Positions 25,252-33,436 are shown, numbered from the stretch's first letter. The stretch: DNA of 64,000 nucleotides from Sphingomonas sp. IBVSS2 (GCF_002127225.1 NZ_NFUR01000003.1:372001-436000), one strand, 5' to 3'. The notes: generated by a model from the letters alone, not told the origin. Made by a program: numbers and translations.

Positions 25252-26138
25252 TCCCGCTCTATCCCAAGGGTAGCATTCCGGCGCTGGGCGTGCCCGAAGC
25301 TCGGGACACGCAACCGGACGGCGAAACGCTGATCTATGATGTCAGCGAACCAGCATTGGAACTGTTCCGGCCAGCGCCGGGGCAGGCGAACGGCACTGCC
25401 GTCATCGTCGCGCCAGGGGGCGGATTCGTGGCGCTGGGCTATACGCGCGGCGGAACGGAAATAGCGCAAGCGCTGGCCCGTCACGGCTTCACCGCGTTCG
25501 TTCTCAAATACCGGACGATCCGGAGCGGCGACGGCCCGATGCGGATGCCCGATGCCCATATGCGCGAGATGGACATGGTCATGGCGCGGGCGAAAGGCGG
25601 CGAGCCCGTCGAGATGCCGGCGTTCGCAGGCGAACCCCATGCGATCGAAGACGGCGCGCGCGGGGTAGCCATCGTGCGCCAACGCGCCGCCGAATGGGGC
25701 ATCGATCCGCACAAGGTCGGCGTGATCGGTTTCTCGGCGGGGGCCTATCTCGCGGCCGATCTAGCGATCGGCGCGAAGCCGTCGCGCCCTGACTTCGTCG
25801 GGCTGATCTATGGCGGTTTGCGCACCCCTGTCCCAGCAGATGCGCCCCCGGCGTTCATCGCCGGCGCTGCCGACGATGAGTATCAGCCGAACGATCCCAT
25901 ATTGCTCTATTCGGCTTGGCGACGAGCCGGAGCAGCCGCAGAGCTGCATCTGTACGAGCGCGGCGGGCACGGGTTCGATCTGCGTCCTCAGGGCACGACA
26001 AGCGACCACTGGTTCGATGAACTGATCTGGTGGTTGCAGGCACGCGGCCTCGTGACGCCGACGGGTAGCCCGGCTGACGCTCTTCGCACTACTATCGGCG
26101 GCGCACGGCGACACGCTGCATCAGCTGACGTGGAGTGA
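25134..26138 (+). CDS. Alpha/beta hydrolase (BD-FAE/acetylesterase type) lacking its native N-terminus
   Basis: From about 25236 the frame encodes an esterase of the BD-FAE/AXE type. It has AVIVAPGGGFVALGYTRGG (oxyanion region), nucleophile motif GFSAG, acid region DDEYQ and the His of GGHGFDLR, so the catalytic triad is complete. The normal signal peptide is absent; instead the frame continues upstream through the SQR fragment. Possible starts are 25134 and 25227, both inside foreign sequence. The core could still fold but would be cytosolic. The gene marks the right side of the deletion scar and may be native chromosomal sequence. It is followed by a strong terminator. Confidence 0.6.
   Translation: MSWPRILKRRRGIHLAIVEPSADHYYQPGWTMVGARGAVIPLYPKGSIPALGVPEARDTQPDGETLIYDVSEPALELFRPAPGQANGTAVIVAPGGGFVALGYTRGGTEIAQALARHGFTAFVLKYRTIRSGDGPMRMPDAHMREMDMVMARAKGGEPVEMPAFAGEPHAIEDGARGVAIVRQRAAEWGIDPHKVGVIGFSAGAYLAADLAIGAKPSRPDFVGLIYGGLRTPVPADAPPAFIAGAADDEYQPNDPILLYSAWRRAGAAAELHLYERGGHGFDLRPQGTTSDHWFDELIWWLQARGLVTPTGSPADALRTTIGGARRHAASADVE
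25155..25238 (+). pseudogene. Sulfide:quinone oxidoreductase (FAD-dependent) gene fragment
   Basis: In frame 3 the translation reads LKRRRGIHLAIVEPSADH then YYQPGWTMVGA. This matches the segment near residues 20-50 of sulfide:quinone oxidoreductases, where VEP is followed by YYQPGWT.VG. Only about 28 codons remain; both the FAD-binding start and the entire rest of the enzyme are missing. SQR genes often accompany yeeE/yedE pairs, so all three fragments probably derive from one sulfide/thiosulfate operon. Confidence 0.65.
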
Positions 26139-26202
26139 CGGCGCTATAGTAGGGCAAACGGCGAGATATATTCGTTATGTTTATCCGGTGCGGGGCGCCA
26201 TT

Positions 26203-26239
26203 AAAAACCCCGCTAGGCCAATGGCTTAGCGGGGTTTTT
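26203..26239. terminator. Strong bidirectional intrinsic terminator
   Basis: AAAAACCCCGCTA and its exact complement TAGCGGGGTTTTT flank a short loop with an extra GCC/GGC pair. The run of A on one side and T on the other allows termination in both directions. It lies between the hydrolase stop (26138) and the barstar-like start (26297), the tail-to-head border between the scar region and the following chromosomal genes. Confidence 0.9.
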
Positions 26240-26296
26240 ATGTTTTGGTGCTCGGGGGCGCTTGGTGCTCCGGCCGGGCCCTGCGATGTAGGCATC

Positions 26297-26584
26297 ATGC
26301 GGACCATCCACATCGATTGCACGGGGGTGACGTCGCCGGGAGCGTTCTGGCAACGTTATCTCGACGCCATCGCCCCCGCGCAGACGGAATCGTTCGGACG
26401 CAATCTGGACGCCTTCTGGGACGCCGTGGAAGCCGGAGGGCCGGGATGGCCCGGCGAGGCAAGGCTGGTCTTCACGCATTCGGACGCGCTGCGGCCGCTG
26501 CAATGCGAGGACGGCACGTCCTTCCTGGATGCGCTGCGCCGAATCGCGGACGAGGCGACCGCGACGCGGATCGAACTCACCTGA
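26297..26584 (+). CDS. Barstar-family protein (ribonuclease inhibitor-like)
   Basis: A 95-residue protein whose pattern (IHIDCTGV..., FWQRYLDAIAP, FGRNLDAFWDAVEAGGPGWPG) is that of barstar, the inhibitor of barnase-type ribonucleases. No barnase or other toxin gene lies nearby, so it is an orphan. It may be an immunity remnant or a regulator of a distant nuclease. The ATG at 26297 fits the family start; a longer in-frame start upstream would include the terminator loop and is rejected. It converges with the sensor kinase gene, 5 bases apart. Confidence 0.75.
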   Translation: MRTIHIDCTGVTSPGAFWQRYLDAIAPAQTESFGRNLDAFWDAVEAGGPGWPGEARLVFTHSDALRPLQCEDGTSFLDALRRIADEATATRIELT

Positions 26585-26589
26585 GCGAA

Positions 26590-27891
26590 TCAGGCCGTGG
26601 GCGGATTGCCCGGCAGGATCACCGTCACGCGCAGGCCGCCGATCGGCGACCGGCTCGCCTCGATCCGCCCGTGATGCGCCTCCACGATCGCCCGCGCGGT
26701 CGCCAGGCCCAGGCCCGAGGCCGCCGATTCGTCGGCGCGGTCCGAACTGCGGTAGAAAGGCTCGAACAGGCGCTGGGCGAGCATCACGTCGACGCCGGGG
26801 GCATTGTCGTCGATGATCAGTCGCCAGGCGTCGCGCGAACTCTCCAGGCCCAGCACGATGCGGCCGTTGCGCGGCGTGTAGCGCAGCGAATTGTCGATCA
26901 GCGCGCCGAACAGCTGCTCGATGCGCGCGCCGTCCCATTTCACGATCACCGTATATTCGGGGAGCGTGCTGGTCTCCAGCCGCACGCCCTGCGCCTCGGC
27001 GCGCTTGCGATCGGCATAGATGGCGTTGTGGATCAGCGCGCGCGGGTCGACCGAGGCGAAGGTGACGGGGAGCCGGCCGAGATCGGCGAGCGCCACCGCG
27101 TTCAGATCCTCGGCCATGTGGATCAGCCGGCGGGTATCTTCCTCGATCGCGCCGATCAGCGCGGGCGGAAGCGGCGGCTGCACTTCGCACAGCTTGATGA
27201 AATGCTCGCCCATATTCTCGGTCGGGCCCTTGAGCTCGCCCGAGATCGAGACCAGCCAGGTGCGGCGCGCGGTTTCAAGACGGCTGAACTGGCTGGCGAT
27301 GCGGCGCAGGTTGCGCATCGTCGCCACCACTTCGGCCGGTCCTTCCTCGTCGAAATAAAGGTCGAGGTCGCCGTTCACCACGTCGCGGCTCATCCGGTAG
27401 AGCTGGAGCTGCGGCCGCGACCAGCGCCGCGCGAAGACATAGGCCATCACCAGCAGCAGCACGAACAGCACCACCACGATGGCGGCCACGCCGATATACT
27501 GGGTGGCGAGCACGCGCCGGTCCTGGTCGGAAAGCTCGGGCGGGCGGACCACCCGCGCCGTCGCCACCGTACGGCCATCGACCTGCACGGGGCGCTCGGC
27601 GCGCGCGGCCAGCGAGGTGGTGGGGCCGGCGATCGCATGGCCCTGCGGATCCACGAGCAGGACGCGGCCGGCAAGCGGCCCGGGCAGGTTCGCGACCTGA
27701 TCGAGCGGGCGCCCGGCGCGGGCCGCTTCGGCAACCGTCTGGACAAAGGCGTCGAGCCGCTCGCGATCGCGCTGGGCCAGCTCGGCCTGCTGGCTCTCGT
27801 GCATCACGAATACCATGAGGCCGCCCGGCACGATCGCCGCGAGCAGCGCCTGTGCCGCCAAAGAGGAAAAAATGCCTCGAAACAAACGCAC
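26590..27891 (-). CDS. BaeS-like sensor kinase lacking the phospho-acceptor histidine
   Basis: A 433-residue protein with two membrane helices (about 10-30 and 132-154), a roughly 100-residue periplasmic domain, a HAMP segment and a kinase core. The ATPase motifs are good: LIDNSLRYTPRNG, DDNAPGV and SGLGLATARAIVEAHHG. The H-box, which should read like SHELRTPL, reads SGELKGPT: residue 218 is Gly instead of His, and Arg-Thr is Lys-Gly. It therefore cannot autophosphorylate in the normal way. No response regulator is adjacent. It could be a pseudokinase or heterodimer partner; a decaying gene is less likely given the intact length. Confidence 0.82.
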   Translation of the reverse strand: MRLFRGIFSSLAAQALLAAIVPGGLMVFVMHESQQAELAQRDRERLDAFVQTVAEAARAGRPLDQVANLPGPLAGRVLLVDPQGHAIAGPTTSLAARAERPVQVDGRTVATARVVRPPELSDQDRRVLATQYIGVAAIVVVLFVLLLVMAYVFARRWSRPQLQLYRMSRDVVNGDLDLYFDEEGPAEVVATMRNLRRIASQFSRLETARRTWLVSISGELKGPTENMGEHFIKLCEVQPPLPPALIGAIEEDTRRLIHMAEDLNAVALADLGRLPVTFASVDPRALIHNAIYADRKRAEAQGVRLETSTLPEYTVIVKWDGARIEQLFGALIDNSLRYTPRNGRIVLGLESSRDAWRLIIDDNAPGVDVMLAQRLFEPFYRSSDRADESAASGLGLATARAIVEAHHGRIEASRSPIGGLRVTVILPGNPPTA

Positions 27892-27961
27892 GCGCTCAGA
27901 ACCTCCCCACAGGCCAGCTCGCCGGCCCTAGCCCCCGACTATTACAGACGCAATTCCCCGC

Positions 27962-28174
27962 TCAATCCGGAACATCGAAGCTGTCCAGTATCTTGGCGCC
28001 CGCCATGAATACAGCAATCGGGCACAACGCGAAGAGCATCCAGCCACCCCAGCCCGGAAACTTCCCCAGATAATGGACGCCGCGTTCGGTCGCCCCACAA
28101 GCAAGACCATAGATGACCAGAAAGGCCTCGAACTTGGTCTTGATCGTGAACAGGCGACGGATGCGATAGAGCAT
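27962..28174 (-). CDS. Small conserved two-helix membrane protein
   Basis: A 70-residue protein beginning MLYRIRRLFTIKTKFEAFLV with two hydrophobic stretches (about 17-30 and 44-60) and a short polar end. Similar small proteins appear to be conserved among sphingomonads; no function is known to me. It lies 70 bases upstream of the histidine-less kinase gene on the same strand and might be transcribed with it. A second in-frame-independent ORF starting at 28202 covers the same DNA but in another frame and is rejected. Confidence 0.6.
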   Translation of the reverse strand: MLYRIRRLFTIKTKFEAFLVIYGLACGATERGVHYLGKFPGWGGWMLFALCPIAVFMAGAKILDSFDVPD

Positions 28175-28240
28175 GGGAAAGGTTAAGCAAGCGCCGGGCC
28201 AAGCGCCAAAATACGTAGTTTCGCGTTAAATTAGATAGTT

Positions 28241-28263
28241 AACTGTCAATTATCCCGACAGTT
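28241..28263. promoter_or_regulatory. Perfect 7-bp inverted repeat in an AT-rich gap after astB
   Basis: AACTGTC and its exact complement GACAGTT are separated by 9 bases in the 104-base gap between the small membrane gene (start 28174) and the astB stop (28279). The gap is far more AT-rich than its surroundings. It may be an operator or promoter element of the small gene, or a weak terminator for astB; there is no clean T run. Confidence 0.4.
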
Positions 28264-28278
28264 CGGCCGCTGGTGGCG

Positions 28279-29520
28279 TTAGAGAAGCTCGGGGATCTCC
28301 AAGGCCTCCAGCAGCGCCCGGCGCGCGACCTCGATCCGGGCTATCAGTGCGGGATCGGCAATCGAATCGAACGGGATCGCCTCGGGCCAATGCGCCTCGA
28401 TCACCCTGGCGATACGATCGAGCTTGCCGTCATCGACCAGGAAGCGCGGGTCGACCGTCGCGGGATCGCAGGCCACGCGCAGGCGCAGGCAGGCAGGCCC
28501 GCCGCCATTGGCCATGGACTGGCGAACATCGACCACCTCGAGCCGCCGGATCGGGCCGTTGCCCGCGACATGCTCCTGCAGCCAGCGCCATACCGAGGGC
28601 GTGTCGCGTGCCTCGCCGGGCAGCACCAGCGCCATTTCGCCCGAGGGCAGGGTGACCAGCTGGGCATTGAACAGATAGGATTTGATCGCATCGGCGAGGC
28701 TCACCTGCGCCGCGGGCACCTCGACGATCTCGACCTGAGGCAGCATCGCGCGCAGATCGGCGTAGAAGCGATCCTTTCCGGCAAAGGCCAGCTCGTGCGC
28801 GAACAGCACGGGGCCGTTCGCCACCGCGACCACGTCGTTGTGAAAGGCGCCCGCCGCGATCGCTTCCTCGGATTGCTGGACGAACAGCACGCGCTCGAGC
28901 CGATGCTTCCGCGCCACCGCCGCGCTCGCATCGGGGTGCTGGCGCGCGGGGAAGGGGCCGCCCGAGATGCCGTAGACGAATATCTCCACGCCCGGCGCTT
29001 CATGGCTGGCGGCGAGCCGCATGTGATTGGCCGCGCCCTCGTCGCCGAACGGCGCCGGCACGGGAGCGTGCACCGCAAAGGCGGGATCGGCGAAGGCGAG
29101 GCGGAGCTGCGCCAGCGTCTCGGGCCATTCATGGCTGCGATGGGGCATCGTCACCAGATTGGCGACGCTGAGATGGCATTTCCCGTCCGCGGTGTCGGGC
29201 GCAGGCGAGACGGTGGCGGCATTGGCCGCCCACATCGGCGAGGCGGACAGCGCCTGGGCCTGGGTGTGCGGCGGCGCATCCTCGAAACGCGTGCCGAGGC
29301 TGGCGAGCCAGCGATGGTCGGGCCGGGCATGGGGGAGGAGAATGCCCTGGGTGAGCCCGAGCGCGAGATTGGCGCGCATTTTGGCGACCCCCTGCAGCGC
29401 CGCGGCGCGCGGAAAGGAAGTCTCGCCCCGATTTCGCGTCGCGGCGAGGTTGCCGTGGCTGAGCCCGGCATAATTGTGGCTCGGGCCGATGATCCCGTCG
29501 AAGTTGATCTCGATCAGCAT
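28279..29520 (-). CDS. astB: N-succinylarginine dihydrolase
   Basis: AstB converts N2-succinylarginine to succinylornithine, ammonia and CO2, the second step of the arginine succinyltransferase pathway. The product has 413 residues, the usual size, and opens MLIEINFDGIIGPSHNYAGL, diagnostic of AstB. Other family blocks include SHGNLAATRNRG, QGILLPHARPDHRWL and SMANGGGPACLRLR. ATG at 29520 overlaps the astA stop by one base; a GTG one codon earlier is also possible. It is the last gene of a three-gene operon; astC and astD are not in the window. Confidence 0.95.
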   Translation of the reverse strand: MLIEINFDGIIGPSHNYAGLSHGNLAATRNRGETSFPRAAALQGVAKMRANLALGLTQGILLPHARPDHRWLASLGTRFEDAPPHTQAQALSASPMWAANAATVSPAPDTADGKCHLSVANLVTMPHRSHEWPETLAQLRLAFADPAFAVHAPVPAPFGDEGAANHMRLAASHEAPGVEIFVYGISGGPFPARQHPDASAAVARKHRLERVLFVQQSEEAIAAGAFHNDVVAVANGPVLFAHELAFAGKDRFYADLRAMLPQVEIVEVPAAQVSLADAIKSYLFNAQLVTLPSGEMALVLPGEARDTPSVWRWLQEHVAGNGPIRRLEVVDVRQSMANGGGPACLRLRVACDPATVDPRFLVDDGKLDRIARVIEAHWPEAIPFDSIADPALIARIEVARRALLEALEIPELL

Positions 29521-30530
29521 CACCGCCCCACATGCATGACTTCGCCGCCCGTGCCGACGCCGAGCAGCTCGGCGGTACGCGAGTCGATCGCCACGCCCCC
29601 TTCGCGCTCGGCCACGCGGCCCTGGGTCACGCGGAACTGCTGGAGCCTGCCCGTGGCGACCAGCGCCGCCTCGCCGCCGGCTTCGATCGCCACCACCTTC
29701 GCCGTTTTCGCGTCACGCACCGTCTTCACCTGATCGGTGCGCGCGGTCATCGTTGGGCCGCCGTCGAAGATGTCGACATAGCGTTCCCAGGCGAAGCCTT
29801 CGCTCTCCAGCATGCGCATCGCGGCGCGGCCGGAGGGGTGGGGCAGGCCGATCACGCTGCGTGCGCTCTCCTGCAGCATCGCGGTATAGATCGGGTGCTT
29901 GGGCATCAGATCGGCGATGAACTGGTTGCCATGGATGGCGTTGAAGCTGTCCGCCTCCTGGAAGTTCATCCCGAAGAACCGCCCCGCGACGCCGTCCCAG
30001 AAGGGCGACCCGCCGGCTTCGTCGATCACGCCGCGCAGCTCGGCCAGGATCCGCTCGGCGAAACGCTGGCGGTGGCGGGCGATGAAGAGGTAGCGGCTGC
30101 GCGCCAGCAGCATGCCGAGGCCGCCGGCCCGCTCGCCCGGGTGCAGGAACAGCCCGCCGACCTCGCTGGCCCCTTCCAGGTCGTTGACCAGGCTGAGCGT
30201 CTCGGCGCGGAAGGTGCGGCCCAGTTCCTCGCTGTGCTTGGTCTCGGTGGCGAGGCGATAGGAATAGAAGGGCCAGCGCTGCCCCACCGCGGTGAAGATC
30301 TGGCAGGTGCCGCGCACTTCGCCCGTATCCATGTTCTCGAGCACGAGCACGAACACGTCGTCGCCGCTCTCGTCCTCGCCGCGCTCGAAGGCGGCATGGC
30401 TGCGCGCGAGCTTGGCGCGGAGCACTTCCTTCTCGGGCTGGAGATTGGTGAAGCCGCCGCCGGTCAGCTTCGCCATCTCGTAGAGCGCCTGCAGATCCTC
30501 GTCGCGGGCGGCACGGATCACGAAACTCAT
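29520..30530 (-). CDS. astA: Arginine N-succinyltransferase
   Basis: AstA transfers succinate from succinyl-CoA to arginine, starting the pathway completed by AstB. The 336-residue product starts MSFVIRAARDEDLQALYEMA, a GNAT-like N-terminus. It continues with TGGGFTNLQPEK, EVGGLFLHPGERAGGLGMLLARS (in part) and FNAIHGNQFIADLMPKHPIY, all AstA signatures. The start at 30530 overlaps the stop of the M20 hydrolase gene; the longer open frame upstream shadows that gene. It is a single-subunit enzyme, not the split AruF/AruG type. Confidence 0.95.
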   Translation of the reverse strand: MSFVIRAARDEDLQALYEMAKLTGGGFTNLQPEKEVLRAKLARSHAAFERGEDESGDDVFVLVLENMDTGEVRGTCQIFTAVGQRWPFYSYRLATETKHSEELGRTFRAETLSLVNDLEGASEVGGLFLHPGERAGGLGMLLARSRYLFIARHRQRFAERILAELRGVIDEAGGSPFWDGVAGRFFGMNFQEADSFNAIHGNQFIADLMPKHPIYTAMLQESARSVIGLPHPSGRAAMRMLESEGFAWERYVDIFDGGPTMTARTDQVKTVRDAKTAKVVAIEAGGEAALVATGRLQQFRVTQGRVAEREGGVAIDSRTAELLGVGTGGEVMHVGR

Positions 30531-31735
30531 ATTTTCCCCTTCTCGGCGATACGCAACATGGTGACGGCGGAGAGGGCGGCGCGCTCGGCCAGGCTCTCCG
30601 GGATCAGGAATTCTTCGGCGCTGTGGATGAAGCCGCCGCGCGCGCCCATGGTGTCGACCACCGGCACGCCCGCCGCGGCGATGTTGTTGCCGTCGCACAC
30701 GCCGCCGGAGAATTTCCATGCGACGGGGATGCCGAGATCGACACCGGAGGCTTTCACCAGTTCGAACAGCTTCTCCGCGCCGGAGTCGAGCGGCTTGGGC
30801 GGGCGGTTGAAGCTGCCATGGACATGGATGCGCACGTCATGCTTGACCGACACGATCGCGACGGCCTGGTCGATCGCGATCCGCGCCAAGGTGATCGCCT
30901 CGCTGTCCCTGGGGCGGAAATTGACTCGCAGGATCGCGAGATCGGGGACGACATTATTGGGTCCGCCGCCGTCGATCTTCGCGGGGTTGACGGCCAGGCC
31001 GGGAGCCTTGGCGTCATTCAGCCGCATCGCCAGGTCGGCCGCGGCGACGAGCGCGTTGCGTCCCTCGTCCGGATTGCGCCCGGCATGGGCCGACTTGCCA
31101 TGGACGAGGATCGAGAAATTGCCGGTGCCGCCGCGCGCGCCGGCCAGCGTGCCGTCGGGCAAGGCAGGCTCATAGGTGAGTGCCGCGATCTTGCCCTTCG
31201 CGGCGCCGGCGATCAGCCCGGCGGAAGAGAAGGAGCCGGTCTCCTCGTCCGAATTGATCAGCACCTCATACCCAAGCCGCACCGCGAGCGGGCTGTCCTC
31301 AATCGCCTCCAGCGCGGCGAGCATCAGCGCGAGCCCACCCTTCATGTCGGCGGCGCCCGGCGCGTTGAGGTTGCCGTCCGGCAGCCAGCGGTTCGCCTGG
31401 AAGGGATGATCGGCGCCGTAGACGGTGTCCATATGGCCGGTGAGCAGGATCTGCACCGGCGCTTCCGGCCGCACGGCGAGATGGAGGTGGCGGCCATGCC
31501 CCAGCGCCTCCACCCGTCCGTCGGCGGTCACGCTTTCGGCGGGCTCGGGGTCCAGCAGCGCCAGATGGCCGGGCAGAGCCGAAAAGGCATCGGCCAGCAC
31601 GTCGGCCATGCGGCCCAGCCCCGCCAGGTTGCGGGTGCCGCTGTTGATCGCAGTCCAGGCCTCGGTGCGCGCCAGCATGGGCGACGCCGCGGCTCTCTCC
31701 ACTGCCGCGCATTCTGTCTTGGAAAGCTCGGTCAT
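30527..31735 (-). CDS. M20-family metallopeptidase/hydrolase of the ast operon
   Basis: A roughly 402-residue zinc hydrolase of the carboxypeptidase G2/ArgE type. Metal ligands are visible in order: TGHMDTVYG (His, Asp), APGAADMKGGLA (bridging Asp), NSDEETGS (catalytic Glu-Glu) and the closing FIHSAEEF (His). Substrate is not known; position before astA suggests it releases arginine or an acyl group from an arginine derivative for the succinyl pathway. The ATG at 31735 (MTELSKTE) is preferred to the one at 31744. It shares an ATGA overlap with astA. Confidence 0.85.
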   Translation of the reverse strand: MTELSKTECAAVERAAASPMLARTEAWTAINSGTRNLAGLGRMADVLADAFSALPGHLALLDPEPAESVTADGRVEALGHGRHLHLAVRPEAPVQILLTGHMDTVYGADHPFQANRWLPDGNLNAPGAADMKGGLALMLAALEAIEDSPLAVRLGYEVLINSDEETGSFSSAGLIAGAAKGKIAALTYEPALPDGTLAGARGGTGNFSILVHGKSAHAGRNPDEGRNALVAAADLAMRLNDAKAPGLAVNPAKIDGGGPNNVVPDLAILRVNFRPRDSEAITLARIAIDQAVAIVSVKHDVRIHVHGSFNRPPKPLDSGAEKLFELVKASGVDLGIPVAWKFSGGVCDGNNIAAAGVPVVDTMGARGGFIHSAEEFLIPESLAERAALSAVTMLRIAEKGKI

Positions 31736-31855
31736 CCCGAGCACCTAGCGCGTAAAACCATCTTCGTCATCCCGCCGAACGCTGGGATCTCATGCAATCA
31801 GGGCATGATCTTCGGAGTTCGGGTCGGCGCCTTTGCCGAAAGGACGGCCGCCCGG

Positions 31856-32770
31856 TCAGAAATCGACGACAAGGGCCGCGCGGCTGGTCGTGTCGGTGGT
31901 CTTGCGCCCGAGCGGCGGCGTGCTTTCATATTGGAGCGAGTAGCTGAACTGCGCCGACAGCGGCCCGATCAGCCGCGTCAGCAGCGCGGATTTGGACGAC
32001 ACGGTGCTGTTCGCATCCTGCATATAGGCCGAGGCGACCTGCGTCACCGAGATGCCCTTGGTGATCTTCCAGCCGAAATCGATGCTGCCGCGCGCCGCGG
32101 CGTTCTTTTCGGCGGTATCGTTGATAAAGCGCGTGTAGCGGAAGGCGGGACCGACCTCGAGATCGAGCTTCACCGCCGGTGACTTGATCGCGCTGTAGCC
32201 GATGCCGCTCGACAGCGAGACGCGATCGGTGAAGCCCGAGAAGCGATCGCTCTCATATTGCGCGGCGCCATAGAGATAGGCGCGATCGTCGAACTTCCAG
32301 TTGGGCTCGTAGGCGACGAGATAGCGTTCCCGCGTCGTGATGCCCAGGCTTTCCTGGTAATCGGCCTGCACTCGCAGCTTGTGGCGCCATTGCAGCGCCT
32401 CGCGCTTGAGCTCCAGCGCCGCGGTGATGCCGATATTCTCGGTATTGCCGGTGGTCACATAGCCGCCCAGTTCGGCGTGCCCCTTCACCAGGGCGAAGAA
32501 ATCGGCGCTGCGGATCTTGGCCTGCGCCTTCTTGGTCCGCTCGTTGCGCCAGTCCGCGGCGATCTTCACCACCTGGTCGGCCGTCGCGGGCGAGGCGGTG
32601 CGGGCATATTTGACGATGACGGCGACATCGCTCTCGCTGCCGGATTCCATTGCGGCGTCGAGCATGGCCCGGATCGTCGCCGGGATGGCCGTGGGATCGG
32701 CCGCGGCGGCAGGATCATCGTCCGGCGCGTTGGCAAGCAGCAGCGGCAGGGCAAGGAGCAGGGCGCGCAT
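31856..32770 (-). CDS. DUF481 family outer-membrane protein
   Basis: A 304-residue exported protein. A short signal peptide (MRALLLALPLLLANA) is followed by a helical region of about 85 residues and then a beta-rich DUF481 domain. The domain opens GHAELGGYVTTGNTENIG and ends SRAALVVDF, with the aromatic last residue typical of outer-membrane barrels. DUF481 proteins are salt- or pH-induced in other bacteria; function is unknown. Alternating patterns such as YLYGAAQYESDRFSGF are consistent with barrel strands. Confidence 0.85.
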   Translation of the reverse strand: MRALLLALPLLLANAPDDDPAAAADPTAIPATIRAMLDAAMESGSESDVAVIVKYARTASPATADQVVKIAADWRNERTKKAQAKIRSADFFALVKGHAELGGYVTTGNTENIGITAALELKREALQWRHKLRVQADYQESLGITTRERYLVAYEPNWKFDDRAYLYGAAQYESDRFSGFTDRVSLSSGIGYSAIKSPAVKLDLEVGPAFRYTRFINDTAEKNAAARGSIDFGWKITKGISVTQVASAYMQDANSTVSSKSALLTRLIGPLSAQFSYSLQYESTPPLGRKTTDTTSRAALVVDF

Positions 32771-32814
32771 GAACGGGTCCGTATCTCCGTTATGGGAGCG
32801 AAACTAGGGCAGGA

Positions 32815-33294
32815 TCAGACGAGATGTTGTCCAAAGACGGTCAACAGTTCCTTATAGAGCACACGCTTGAACGGTACGATGATGTCGGGAAGGTCCTGCG
32901 GGGCGGCCCAGCGCCAGGCCCGGAATTCGGGTTCGGCGGTCCGGATGTTGACGTCGGCGTCCTCGCCCAGGAAGCGAAACAGGAACCAGCGCTGGCGCTG
33001 CCCGCGCCATTTGCCCTTCCACACCTTGCCGACCAGATCCTCGGGCAGGTCGTAATAGAGTTCCTCGGGCGCCTCGGCGATCAGCTCGGCCAGGTCGCGG
33101 CGCACCCCGGTCTCCTCCCACAGCTCGCGCCAGGCGGCCTCGATCGGCGCCTCGCCGGGATCGATCCCGCCCTGCGGCATCTGCCACGCCTCGAGCACCG
33201 AATCGAGCCGCTGGCCCACGAACACCTGGCCGGCACGGTTGAGGAGCATCACGCCCGCGCAGGGGCGATAGGGAAGGGAAGCGATGTCGGTCAT
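32815..33294 (-). CDS. rppH: RNA pyrophosphohydrolase (Nudix, RppH/NudH)
   Basis: A 159-residue Nudix hydrolase that removes pyrophosphate from the 5' end of RNA and so starts mRNA decay. The Nudix box is complete (GGIDPGEAPIEAAWRELWEE continuing TG). YRPCAGVMLLNRAGQVFVGQR at the start and GKWRGQRQRWFLFRF in the middle are typical of RppH rather than other Nudix enzymes. It runs divergently from the deacetylase gene; the gap between them holds an inverted-repeat pair. Confidence 0.92.
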   Translation of the reverse strand: MTDIASLPYRPCAGVMLLNRAGQVFVGQRLDSVLEAWQMPQGGIDPGEAPIEAAWRELWEETGVRRDLAELIAEAPEELYYDLPEDLVGKVWKGKWRGQRQRWFLFRFLGEDADVNIRTAEPEFRAWRWAAPQDLPDIIVPFKRVLYKELLTVFGQHLV

Positions 33295-33306
33295 GCTCTT
33301 CTCACT

Positions 33307-33427
33307 CCCCTCCCTGGAAGGAAGGGGCCAGGGGTGGGTCGGGACCTGGCGGTACGGCCCAGCCGGGGTCGGCGGCGCAGTATCGCGGTCATCGATCCAC
33401 CCCTAGCCCCTCCCTTCCACGGAGGGG
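33307..33427. repeat. Imperfect inverted-repeat pair (REP-like) between rppH and the HDAC-like gene
   Basis: Two 34-base arms, 33307-33340 and 33394-33427, are reverse complements with four mismatches, separated by 53 bases. Each arm also contains a short internal hairpin (CCCTCC...GGAAGG) and the GGGGTGGG core. Similar C/G-rich arms recur in sphingomonad intergenic regions in my experience, so this is probably a dispersed repeat rather than a gene-specific operator, although it occupies the divergent promoter space. Confidence 0.75.
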
Positions 33428-33436
33428 AATAGCTAA

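Noticed and set aside
26203-26239. Terminator stem as an attachment site (attR) of the conjugative element
   Set aside because: The symmetry, A/T flanks and loop are those of an intrinsic terminator. No matching copy or tRNA gene end was found in the window.
28241-28263. Inverted repeat after astB as an ArgR-type box
   Set aside because: The sequence does not resemble an ARG box consensus and lies at the 3' end of the operon rather than before the M20 hydrolase gene.
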